A DNA stretch of 64,000 nucleotides from an uncultured Aquimarina sp. (lineage in GTDB: Bacteria; Bacteroidota; Bacteroidia; Flavobacteriales; Flavobacteriaceae), in the NCBI RefSeq assembly GCF_947492965.1, contig NZ_CANLOZ010000003.1, forward strand, positions 124,001 through 188,000. Direction: 5' to 3'. A model generated the notes under the pieces. That model made no database searches and was not told the origin of the DNA. It worked only from the letters and a program-made list of their open reading frames with translations. Position numbers and translations under genes: made by a program. Of the stretch, positions 1-8,500 are shown in pieces. Numbering within the stretch: the first letter of the stretch is position 1; the number at the start of each line of letters is the position of its first letter.

Positions 1-456
1 TCTAAAGATCAAGAAAAACTAAATGTGGATGCTACAAGTGGTAAATCCATTAATGCTATCCGAAGTTTTGTTGGAAAAGGAACCATGATTTGGGGAGCTC
101 GTACACTAGCTGGAAATGACAACGAATGGCGATATGTACCAGTACGAAGGTTATTCAATATGATAGAAGAATCTACCAAAAAAGCATCTCAGTTTGCAGT
201 TTTTGAATCTAATGATGCCGTGACTTGGTTAAAGATGAAGGCTATGATCGAAAGTTTTTTATATGGCGTTTGGCAACAAGGTGGACTAGCTGGAGCGACT
301 GAAGAACAAGCATATTTTGTAAATATCGGATTGGGAAAAACCATGACGCAACAAGATATTTTAGAAGGAAAGATGATTGTAGAAATTGGACTAGCAGCTG
401 TGCGTCCTGCAGAATTTATCATATTGAAATTCTCTCATAAACTACAAGAAGCATAA
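1..456 (+). CDS. eCIS tail sheath protein, C-terminal part (cut by left edge)
   Basis: The frame is open from base 1 to the stop at 454-456, so the N-terminal bulk of the gene lies left of the window; the GTG at 25 is an internal valine codon. The 151 visible residues match the C-terminal domain of phage/AFP contractile sheath proteins: the conserved G-T-x-x-W-G-A-R-T-L block, a W-R-Y-V-P-V-R-R-L strand, a helix with W-L-K-M-K-A that handles subunit contacts, and a final beta strand rich in E-F-I-I-L-K-F. Sheath subunits polymerise around the inner tube and contract to drive it through a target membrane. Three tube genes follow at once, as in AFP (afp2-4 then afp5). Family call is firm; which of several sheath paralogues this is cannot be told. 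Confidence 0.93.
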   Translation, partial: SKDQEKLNVDATSGKSINAIRSFVGKGTMIWGARTLAGNDNEWRYVPVRRLFNMIEESTKKASQFAVFESNDAVTWLKMKAMIESFLYGVWQQGGLAGATEEQAYFVNIGLGKTMTQQDILEGKMIVEIGLAAVRPAEFIILKFSHKLQEA

Positions 457-496
457 TTAGCGCAGAAAATTTAATGAACAAGTAAAAAGTAAAACA

Positions 497-970
497 ATGG
501 CTTTAACTAAAGAACAAATAAAGACAGATTACCCTTTAGTAACCTACAATTATAGGGTAGATATCAACGGAGTATCTATAAGTTTTTCGGAGGTATCAGG
601 TTTAGAATTATCCTTCGAAACAACAACATATAAGGAAAGCTTTGCTACAGGAGGAAAAGTAGGCCCGAATATTATGTACATGCCAGGACAGATCCAACCC
701 GTAAATATATCTATGAAAAAAGGATTGGTAAAAGGAAAGAGCATTCCTGTCTTTTATGATTGGATCAATGATATACAATTGAATCAGGTAGATAAACGAG
801 ATATCGTAGTGCATCTTTTAGATGAAACAGGTAGTACTGTAGTGAGCTGGAAAGTTATTGATGCCTTTCCAACCAAATTAACTGCGCCTTCTTTTGATGC
901 AAGTTCTAATGATGTAGCTATAGAATCTATGGATTTAATGGCGTTTAGAGTAACTATGGAAGAGGCATAG
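497..970 (+). CDS. eCIS inner tube protein (gp19/Hcp-like), paralogue 1
   Basis: 157 residues, the usual length of AFP/PVC tube proteins of the T4 gp19 tail-tube family. The N-terminus (Y-P-L-V-T-Y-N-Y-R-V-D-I-N-G) and the F-S-E-V-S-G-L-E block are hallmarks, followed by the R/K-x-P-V-N-I-S-M-K-K-G strand pair and the C-terminal A-P-S-F-D-A-S-S-N-D-V-A-I-E-S-M-D motif. Hexameric rings of this protein stack into the tube inside the sheath; the lumen holds cargo. It starts 40 bases after the sheath stop and is the first of three consecutive tube paralogues. No signal peptide, as expected for a particle assembled in the cytoplasm. Confidence 0.94.
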   Translation: MALTKEQIKTDYPLVTYNYRVDINGVSISFSEVSGLELSFETTTYKESFATGGKVGPNIMYMPGQIQPVNISMKKGLVKGKSIPVFYDWINDIQLNQVDKRDIVVHLLDETGSTVVSWKVIDAFPTKLTAPSFDASSNDVAIESMDLMAFRVTMEEA

Positions 971-1053
971 TAGATAAGTAAACTAAGCAAGTTCTATTCT
1001 AGGAAATAAAACCAGAATGATAAGTCAATATAAATTTTAAAAACCAAAGTATT

Positions 1054-1497
1054 GTGGCAATTGATAAACAGAAAATTAGCGAAACCTATCCGTTACCGGT
1101 ATACAATTATCAGGTAACGATTAACGGAGTTGAAATCATGTCGTTCTCAGAGATTTCAGGTTTAGAAATTGACCATGATCACGTGTTGTATCGACATGGT
1201 TTTAGTTGGGCAGTTGGAGATCATTTGATCCGTGGCCAAAGAAAACCGATTAATATTTCTTTAAAAAGAGGGTTGATCAAACGTAGGAGTGATTTATATG
1301 ACTGGATTAAATCTGGCGAAAAGAAAGACATTAGAATAGAGCTTTGTGATGAAGCTGGGATGGGCATCGTAGTTTGGGAGGTTTCCCGAGCATTACCTTT
1401 CAAATTAGATGCTCCATCGTTTAGCGCTAGCGCCAGTGAAGTAGCAATAGAGAGTCTCGATTTAATAGCTCATGACTTACGAGTAAAATACAATTAA
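1054..1497 (+). CDS. eCIS inner tube protein (gp19-like), paralogue 2
   Basis: 147 residues, closely related to the preceding tube protein: same Y-P-L-P-V-Y-N-Y-Q-V start, F-S-E-I-S-G-L-E block, P-I-N-I-S-L-K-R-G strand and S-E-V-A-I-E-S-L-D C-terminal motif. The GTG at 1054 is chosen because Val-Ala-Ile aligns with Met-Ala-Leu of paralogue 1; no ATG is available near it. In AFP and PVC the paralogous tube proteins form different layers, with the rarer ones acting as adaptors to the spike; this role is inferred here. It is 11 bases from the next tube gene. Confidence 0.93.
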   Translation: MAIDKQKISETYPLPVYNYQVTINGVEIMSFSEISGLEIDHDHVLYRHGFSWAVGDHLIRGQRKPINISLKRGLIKRRSDLYDWIKSGEKKDIRIELCDEAGMGIVVWEVSRALPFKLDAPSFSASASEVAIESLDLIAHDLRVKYN

Positions 1498-1508
1498 AGA
1501 GTTACCAT

Positions 1509-2042
1509 ATGTTAGATGTTTTAAGAGCAATCAATTTTGCAGATAAAGAGCCTTCATTATCACATAGATTTGGAGTATTCTTTCTATCAGGCGGCGTTAT
1601 TCCTAATCCAATAGATATTAGGTTTCAAAAAGTAAGTGGTATTAGTACCGAAGTGCAATTGGATACGATAAATGAAGGTGGACAAAACCTACACGCACAT
1701 CGCGTACCCAAAAAGATGAATTATAACAATTTGGTACTGGAGCGAGGTTTTGTGGCCAGTAGTTTAGCTGATGGTTTAGATAGCCTTAGTCTACCAGGTT
1801 TTGGTCAGATGCGTTCTCCGCTGATTTCTGAATTCAATGCGACATTTTCATTTTTTAAGTTTAATCCTTCTAATGTACTAGTCACATTATTTAACGAAAA
1901 TGGTATTCCGATTGGTGGGTGGTTATTTCTAAAAGCATATCCAGTAAAATGGTCCGTATCTGATTTGGATGCACAATCCAATTCCGTGGCCATCGATACA
2001 ATGGAGTTAGCATATACACGATTTCAAATTTTAAGATTATAA
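1509..2042 (+). CDS. eCIS tube adaptor protein (gp19 family, longer paralogue 3)
   Basis: 177 residues, a third gp19-family member. It keeps F-Q-K-V-S-G-I, the R-V-P-K-K-M strand, L-V-L-E-R-G-F and the C-terminal S-N-S-V-A-I-D-T-M-E-L motif. It differs in its N-terminus and in an extra loop at about residues 85-110 (L-D-S-L-S-L-P-G-F-G-Q-M). This architecture resembles the tube-initiator paralogue (Afp5/Pvc5-like) that sits between tube and spike, rather than the main tube subunit. The stop codon is 2 bases before the next small gene, so the genes are probably translationally coupled. Confidence 0.88.
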   Translation: MLDVLRAINFADKEPSLSHRFGVFFLSGGVIPNPIDIRFQKVSGISTEVQLDTINEGGQNLHAHRVPKKMNYNNLVLERGFVASSLADGLDSLSLPGFGQMRSPLISEFNATFSFFKFNPSNVLVTLFNENGIPIGGWLFLKAYPVKWSVSDLDAQSNSVAIDTMELAYTRFQILRL

Positions 2043-2044
2043 AA

Positions 2045-2209
2045 ATGGCAGTAGAGATTAAAGAAATTGTCATTCGAGCCATCATATCAGATGCTTCACA
2101 GACAGATGAAGATAGACCAACTTTGGATACCGGAAAAGAGCAATGTGATATAGTACAAGAATGCGTGCATCAGGTACTAAAAATATTGAAAAAGAAAACC
2201 CTTAGATAG
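2045..2209 (+). CDS. DUF5908 small eCIS protein (Afp6 position)
   Basis: A 54-residue gene between the third tube gene and the LysM gene. The protein begins M-A-V-E-I-K-E-I-V-I-R-A, the hallmark start of DUF5908 proteins (consensus M-P-V-E-I-x-E-L-V-I-R), which occur almost only in eCIS loci, and ends in a lysine-rich helix. The middle is acidic and polar (D-A-S-Q-T-D-E-D-R) and probably disordered. The start is 2 bases after one stop and the end is 3 bases before the next ATG, so it is tightly embedded in the operon. Its exact role is unknown; the position matches afp6/pvc6. Confidence 0.8.
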   Translation: MAVEIKEIVIRAIISDASQTDEDRPTLDTGKEQCDIVQECVHQVLKILKKKTLR

Positions 2210-2212
2210 ATC

Positions 2213-2929
2213 ATGGCATTATTAAGTGAATTAAGTTTTAAACTACAAAAGCTTACCATTATTTCTTTTGATAATGAAGAAAGAAGCGTTGGTAAGAAGG
2301 AATTAGAAGTGATGTTTAATCCCGAATCCGTTAGGCGAAGTTTCGTAAATAAGTTTACCGATAAGGCAAGTAATCCTCAGAACGAGAGTACTACCAAGTT
2401 TACGTATAGTGGGTCATCTACCGTGAGTATGAGTCTAATTTTTGATGGAACCAATGTAGATCAATATGGAGCAGAAATAGCGCTTAGATTGTTAAGAGGA
2501 ACTCAAAAAAGTGTTGCAGAAAGAATAGATGATTTTCGAAAAGACATTACAGAAATAAAAGGTAAAATTCACGAGCCGCGCTATTTAGTTCTTAGTTGGG
2601 GAAAAACATTAAAGTTTAATTGTAGACTTTCTAGCTTAGATATTAATTACACCTTGTTCGAAAGAAATGGAGATCCTTTGCGAGCCGAACTCAATGTTTC
2701 TTTCATTGGAGATGATACGCCCAAAGCACAATTAGCCAAGTTGAATTTGCAATCTCCTGATCTTACGCATTATCGTGTGGTAAAAGCAGGTGATCAATTA
2801 CCATTAATGTGTCAGGAAATATATGGCTCTCCAATGTATTATCCATTGGTAGCAAGTGTAAATAAACTAACGGATTTTAGAAATCTAACACCAGGTCAAG
2901 AAATTTATTTCCCACCAATAGAAAAATAA
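2213..2929 (+). CDS. LysM-containing baseplate hub protein (Afp7/gp53-like)
   Basis: 238 residues. The first 180 form the eCIS hub/tube-associated domain: an early E-V-M-F-N-P-E-S-V strand, V-L-S-W-G-K in the middle, and F-x-R-N-G-D-P-L-R-A-E-L-N-V-S-F, which is typical of the Afp7 family. A LysM domain follows at about 185-235 (Y-R-V-V-K-A-G-D-Q-L, then Q-E-I-Y-G-S-P-x-x-Y-P and L-T-P-G-Q-E-I-Y-F-P-P). In AFP this protein bridges tube and spike and its LysM contacts other baseplate parts; peptidoglycan binding has not been shown for it. It lies 3 bases before the VgrG-like gene. Confidence 0.9.
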   Translation: MALLSELSFKLQKLTIISFDNEERSVGKKELEVMFNPESVRRSFVNKFTDKASNPQNESTTKFTYSGSSTVSMSLIFDGTNVDQYGAEIALRLLRGTQKSVAERIDDFRKDITEIKGKIHEPRYLVLSWGKTLKFNCRLSSLDINYTLFERNGDPLRAELNVSFIGDDTPKAQLAKLNLQSPDLTHYRVVKAGDQLPLMCQEIYGSPMYYPLVASVNKLTDFRNLTPGQEIYFPPIEK

Positions 2930-2932
2930 GAG

Positions 2933-4615
2933 ATGTCATCAACTGTAGTAACAAGTACGATTAAAAGTAACGGTAAGATCCTGCCATTAGGATCGTATGA
3001 ATTATTGTCGATAGATACGAGCAAAGAGTTTAACAAAATACCTTTAGCTGAACTTAAGCTATCTGATGGTTGTGTAGCAAATCAAAAGTTTACCACCTTA
3101 GAAAGTAATGCTTTTATACCAGGAGCTGAAATTGAAATCTTTTTGCGGTACGAAGGAAATAATACAAACGAGACGAAGATTTTTGAAGGTATTGTGATCA
3201 ATCAGGAAATCGAACGCTCACAATACCAATCAGTATTTACGATAGAGCTTTGCGATCCGTCTATAAAAATGACCAGTTTACGAAAAAACAAAGTATTTCG
3301 GAATAAAACGGATAACAAACTTATAAAAGACATTATCAGTACCTACAGAGATGTAAAAGCTAAGAATATAGAAAATACTTCTTTGGCACATTCACAGATG
3401 GTACAGTACTATGTTTCGGATTGGGATTTTATAGTATCAAGAGCAGAAGCGAATGGGCAACTTGTACAAGTTGATAATGGAGAGGTTTCTGTTTTTACGC
3501 CACAAATTGGTAGTACCGATCATACCCTAACCTTTGGGATAGATCTGGCTCATTTTGATCTAAAAATTAGTAGTCGTCATCAATATGAGAAAGTGCATTC
3601 ATTTGGTTTGGATACAAAAAAGGATGAATTAGCACTTAGTATTCCCAAAAAAGGTAAAGAGCAATTATTAACTAGTATTGATTACAAAACTTCACAATTG
3701 TCAGATGCAGTTGGAGCTAAAGAAACAAACTTGGTGCATGCTGTACCTACAGATCCATTAGAATTGCAATCTTGGTCAGATGCACAACTTGTAAAGTCAA
3801 GACTGTCTCTGGTACAAGGAACCATTAGGATTAATGGAAATGGAAAAGTAAAAGTAGGTCAGACGCTGAAAATCGAAAATGTAAGTCGATTTAATGGAGA
3901 ACATATCATTACTGGAGTTCGACATGGATTTGTAATGGGTTCTGGATGGTATACCTACCTACAAATAGGAATGGATGCCAATTGGTTTAGTTCGCAATCT
4001 GATATTGTAGATACAAAAGCTGCTGGTTTATTACCAGGTGTAAATGGGTTACAAGTGGGAACAGTGTTGGAACATGTAGAAGATTCGAAACACGGATTTC
4101 TAATTAAAGTTCATATACCAGCTTTTGATCAAGAAGCTAAAGCTACCGAAGTATTGGCCATGTATACGACATTAGATGCTGGAGTAGATCATGGAATTTT
4201 CTTTCCTCCAGAAAAAGGAGACCGCGTAGTGATTGGTTTTTTAAATGATGATCCGAGACAAGCAGTTGTTTTAGGAGCAATGCACAGCCACAAAGCACCA
4301 CATACCGAAAAGAAAAAAAATAAATACAAAGGGATTTTTACCAAGTCTAATTATCAATTGCTTTTTGATGAGGAAAAAGAAGTAATAACATTATCTACAG
4401 CGGATAAAGACCAGTCCAATGAGCAGCAATTAGCTATCAATCAGAAGGAGAAAACAATCACATTAGAAGATGCTCATGGTAATAGTATTCTAATGGGTAA
4501 AGATGGTATTAAAATAATTAGTGCTAAAGATTTTTCAATAGAAGCTGCAGGAGACCTTGACATCAATGCTAAAGGAAAAGTAAAAGTAAAAGGAAAAAAA
4601 GTGGATTTAATATAA
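2933..4615 (+). CDS. VgrG-like central spike protein (Afp8; gp27-gp5 fusion)
   Basis: 560 residues. Residues 1 to about 360 are gp27-like, with the W-D-F-I-V-S-R-A-E-A-N-G motif common to VgrG and phage protein D. An OB fold of the gp5/baseplate V type spans about 370-455 (V-x-V-H-I-P, F-F-P-P-E-K-G-D-R-V-V-I-G-F, D-P-R-Q-A-V-V-L-G-A-M). The end is a short beta-helical needle of K-V-K-V-K-G-K-x repeats. It forms the trimeric spike that pierces the target and carries the PAAR tip. There is no extra C-terminal toxin domain, so effectors are not fused to it. The tip gene lies two genes downstream. Confidence 0.94.
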   Translation: MSSTVVTSTIKSNGKILPLGSYELLSIDTSKEFNKIPLAELKLSDGCVANQKFTTLESNAFIPGAEIEIFLRYEGNNTNETKIFEGIVINQEIERSQYQSVFTIELCDPSIKMTSLRKNKVFRNKTDNKLIKDIISTYRDVKAKNIENTSLAHSQMVQYYVSDWDFIVSRAEANGQLVQVDNGEVSVFTPQIGSTDHTLTFGIDLAHFDLKISSRHQYEKVHSFGLDTKKDELALSIPKKGKEQLLTSIDYKTSQLSDAVGAKETNLVHAVPTDPLELQSWSDAQLVKSRLSLVQGTIRINGNGKVKVGQTLKIENVSRFNGEHIITGVRHGFVMGSGWYTYLQIGMDANWFSSQSDIVDTKAAGLLPGVNGLQVGTVLEHVEDSKHGFLIKVHIPAFDQEAKATEVLAMYTTLDAGVDHGIFFPPEKGDRVVIGFLNDDPRQAVVLGAMHSHKAPHTEKKKNKYKGIFTKSNYQLLFDEEKEVITLSTADKDQSNEQQLAINQKEKTITLEDAHGNSILMGKDGIKIISAKDFSIEAAGDLDINAKGKVKVKGKKVDLI

Positions 4616-4620
4616 GAGCT

Positions 4621-5037
4621 ATGAATAATAAATTTTTAGGAAACGGATGGTCATTTCCTCCTGCTTTTGGAATTGGAGGCGCTGAGGTGATACTTACTTC
4701 AGGAGAAGAAGATATCAAGCAAAGTCTTCAGATTTTGTTATCCACATCGCTAAAGGAACGAATCATGCACCCGGATTTTGGGTGTGATCTTACGCAATTT
4801 TTGTTTGAAGAATTGGATGAGAAATTTGCCAATGAGTTAAGTGATATGGTATCTCGTGCCGTGCTATTATACGAACCAAGAATTGAGGTGAATAATGTTG
4901 CTATAACCGACATAGATCCCCAAAATGGCGTAGTACATATCGATATAGATTATATGGTAAGAGCAACAAATAATCGATTTAATCTTATCTATCCATTCTA
5001 TATCAATGAAGCCTCTAGCGTGGCATTTGATTTATAA
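4621..5037 (+). CDS. gp25-like baseplate wedge protein (Afp9)
   Basis: 138 residues, GPW/gp25 family. Visible hallmarks are G-W-S-F-P-P near the start, G-E-E-D-I-K-Q-S-L-Q-I-L-L-S-T, and E-R-I-M-H-P-D-F-G-C-D-L, including the conserved E-R-x-M-x-P-x-F-G core, followed by L-L-Y-E-P-R-I-E-V. The family has the same fold as lysozyme-like gp25 and TssE but no enzyme activity; it nucleates sheath assembly at the baseplate. It starts 5 bases after the spike stop. Length and motif order are normal. Confidence 0.94.
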   Translation: MNNKFLGNGWSFPPAFGIGGAEVILTSGEEDIKQSLQILLSTSLKERIMHPDFGCDLTQFLFEELDEKFANELSDMVSRAVLLYEPRIEVNNVAITDIDPQNGVVHIDIDYMVRATNNRFNLIYPFYINEASSVAFDL

Positions 5038-5069
5038 TAAAATCGATACTTATTAAAACTAAATGAAAA

Positions 5070-5492
5070 ATGGATCTAATAGTGATAGATGGAGATACAG
5101 TTAATTTTTTACCAGCTTTTGGAAGTGCGGTTGTTAGTGTACAACCAGGTAAGATAACAGCTTCAGGAAAAACGACTGTAAAAGGTAAAAAAGTATGTGT
5201 GGCAGGAGACGAATCTAAAGTGGAAGTTAAAAACTGTTCGTATGTAGCACCTCCATTTGTGATTCCTGGCCAGGGTACATTAACCATTAAAAAATTAGGT
5301 CCAGATCAATTAACAACCAAAAGTAAAAGTGGAAACAAAAGCATTATTATAAAAGGGAGCATTTTTATAGCGGAGTTTAAGGTTACTTCTCCAGCAAAAC
5401 AGCCACCTCCAGCAAATACACCAGATCCTTTACCCATGTATCCTGGACAAGGAAAACTAGTTCCCTCAAATGCAAAAATTAAAGCTACTTAA
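5070..5492 (+). CDS. PAAR-like spike tip protein (Afp10)
   Basis: 140 residues without a signal peptide. The sequence is rich in glycine, lysine and short beta strands (P-G-K-I-T-A-S-G-K-T-T-V-K-G-K-K-V-C-V-A-G-D, then P-P-F-V-I-P-G-Q-G-T-L-T-I). This resembles the cone-shaped PAAR-like tips found at this position in AFP and MAC clusters. Three cysteines could contribute to a metal site. The C-terminal 30 residues are a proline-rich tail that may contact the fibre or a cargo. It starts 32 bases after the gp25 gene. Identification rests on locus position and composition more than on a strict PAAR motif. Confidence 0.75.
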   Translation: MDLIVIDGDTVNFLPAFGSAVVSVQPGKITASGKTTVKGKKVCVAGDESKVEVKNCSYVAPPFVIPGQGTLTIKKLGPDQLTTKSKSGNKSIIIKGSIFIAEFKVTSPAKQPPPANTPDPLPMYPGQGKLVPSNAKIKAT

Positions 5493-5523
5493 AATCTAAA
5501 TAACCTAAAAGTTGTAAAAAGAG

Positions 5524-8500
5524 ATGAATACGATTCAAAATATAGATAACATACTTCTTAGAGATGGAACCAGTCAGAACGATCGCAATTCGGATGCTCT
5601 GAGCACTGATTATGTAGCTATCGAAGGACGTAGTTTAGAAGAATTGATTACAGAAGCACAGCGGTTAGCCAAAGAGCTTCAGTTTTTTGATGAACAAAAT
5701 AGACCTACAGGTACTTGGGAATCATTTCTTATAGATGATCCCAATATATTTAATCAAAACTCTCTGGAAGGGAGAAAAATACAACAAAAACACTGGGCGA
5801 AAGAACTAGCGGCATATGTAGAAAACCCAGAGCTGTTTTATAATAACACCGAAAAGAAGGCAAAATTATCAAAACCTCATGTAGTGTTGTTTATCACCTT
5901 TCTTAAATTAATGAATCATGTAAAGTCTAAAATAAATGGACTTACCGAAAAGCATCTCGATTTTTACTACAGAAAGTATCTACAATTAGATCCAAAACAG
6001 GCAGTTCCAGATGTAGTGAATGTACTTTTAGAATTAGAAGAGAATACTCAATATCTCGAAGTAGAAAAAGGAACCATCTTACAGGCGGGAGAAGATGCTG
6101 AAGGAAACGAATTACAGTATGTCACCAATGAAGATACGGTGATTAGCAAAGCCCAAATTACGCAATTAAAAAGTGTTTTTGTATCCAAGGAAATACGAAC
6201 TATCCGAAATGTACATCAGGAGCGAAGAAAAACAAAGGATACGGCATTTGTAGACATGATGGAAATGGCATTAGGGCATCCAAATCCAGGTGATGCACTA
6301 CCAGATTTTCCAGAAGCATTACAAATAGAAGATCTTTTTCAATTAGAAGAAGCTGTAAAAAATGAGAATGCTGAGGCACTTACTTATGTAAAAGAAGCAT
6401 TGTTTTTAGAAAGAGATGAATTTGATCGTATTTTTTTAAAGCATCGACAAGACAAAGAAGGTATTCCTATAGATTGGGAACCTGAGTACGAGTTATTAGA
6501 AAAGGCATACGAAAGAAAAATTATTCACCAGAGACAACAAAGTTTAAAAGAACTACACCTCACCAATGGATTTGATGCCATGTTAAAGAAGGTGTATGGT
6601 AATCCAAATCCAGGAGATTCTTTGCCTTTATACAATGGAGAAACAACATCTTTAGAAAAAGTACTTCAAGATTTACAGGCCTCAAATGAGAACTCTGAAC
6701 AAGCATTAGAATATGTGGAAGTAGAATTATTGTTGAGAAAACAAGATTTTATTCATGTTATGCAAACTAATAGTGATAGTACTATTTCCGAAGAAGATAA
6801 AAATAAAGTATACCGTATTTTAGAATTTTCTGAACGACAGCTACGTGCTGTGGTAATTCCTTCTCCAGAAACAGAACAATTATCTGATATTTATGATACT
6901 GCTAACGTTAAGGATTTTCTTTTTAGTCAATATGATGAGGAAGAAGAAAGTAAAAGGTTCAAAACTTTTGGGGATAGACTAACTGCTATTGCAGATAATT
7001 CCTTAAAACCATCAGAGATTGGATTTGCAATTAGTTCTCCCACTTTATTGCTCAAAGACGGAAAACGTACTATTGAAGTATTTCTAGATCTAAATCTTAG
7101 CAGCCAAAAAATAAAAGAGTTACGAGCTGTTTTTGATAGAAAAGATCCTTTTCAAACCTATTTAAGTAGTGCAGAACAATGGTTTATACCAGATGCGGTT
7201 CAGTATTCTTTAGGGAATTATGTAGGCAGTTCATCAGAGAATAATCTAAACGTTGAAATAAAGGATCAAACCATTACCCGATTAGATACGACTAATTTTA
7301 CTGTAACCGATATAGGCGATTACATCGTGGATGCCTCTCAAAAAATTTATGAGATTGTAGACTTTAAGGATGTGAAAATTGTAGAGATTAAAGAGGTTGG
7401 AGTATTAGAAAAACCCATAGAAAACACGCAAAAATACAGCAAGGATCAAGTATACCTAAATGCGCTGAGAATCCGAATTAAGCTTCAGGATAATGATTTG
7501 CCTATCATTTCATTTCCATCTTCTTCTGCTTTTATAGCATCGGATTATCCTGTTATGGTGTGTGTCTTGCAATCTTTAATGGAAGAGGAAGATGATCAAA
7601 ACAGGATACGAAGTAGCTATCAACATTTAGTAGATGTGGCATTACAAAAAGCCCATATTCGAGTAGATGTTCAGGAGATGCAGCATAGTATCGTAGAGAA
7701 TGATGAAGGAACAATTGATACCAACAAACCATTTGAACCTTTTGGCTTTCAACCGGAAATAGGAACTAGTTTTTACATCGCCAATGACGAAATATCACAG
7801 AAACGATTGCAAGATGTACAGTTACATTTAGAATGGATAAAACAGCCAACATCTTTTGTGGATTATTACAAAAATTATTGGTTGATTCAGGCAGATCATA
7901 CCGAGGAAGAACTCGCTACACTAAATGATGAACAATTGGCCGAACTTATGGATCAAAAGTTAGGTTTTGATGCTGCTATCATTGAGAATGAACATGATTT
8001 TAAGGCTGATGTGTTTTTACATGATCGCAATGCAGAGCTGTTACTTTCTGCCAAGGTTGAAGATGAACAAGGCAATGAACTAACAGAAGGTTTTCCTCTT
8101 TTTAATAAAGAAAAAAATATATCTATCAATGATATTCCTGCAAGGATAAAAAATACAAGTCTTGATTATCAATATAAAGAACGTTTTGGAATACAGACAG
8201 ATGATGAAGAAGCATTGCTTTGGGATCGCTATTTTAGAATAGAATTGACTCCAATAAACTTTCAGCATTCGGTATTTAATACCTTGTCTGTCAAACAAGC
8301 AATATCGGATAAGGCAGAAATAAAAAATCTAAAGATCAATCCGCCATATCAGCCTAAGCTTAAAAAACTAGGAATTTCATATACGTCTTGTGATACTATT
8401 CTAGCAAATACAGCAACCCATAGCACTACGAATAAGATATTTCATATACACCCATTTGGGTATGATGATATCATTCTTGGAGCAACAAGTACATTAATAC

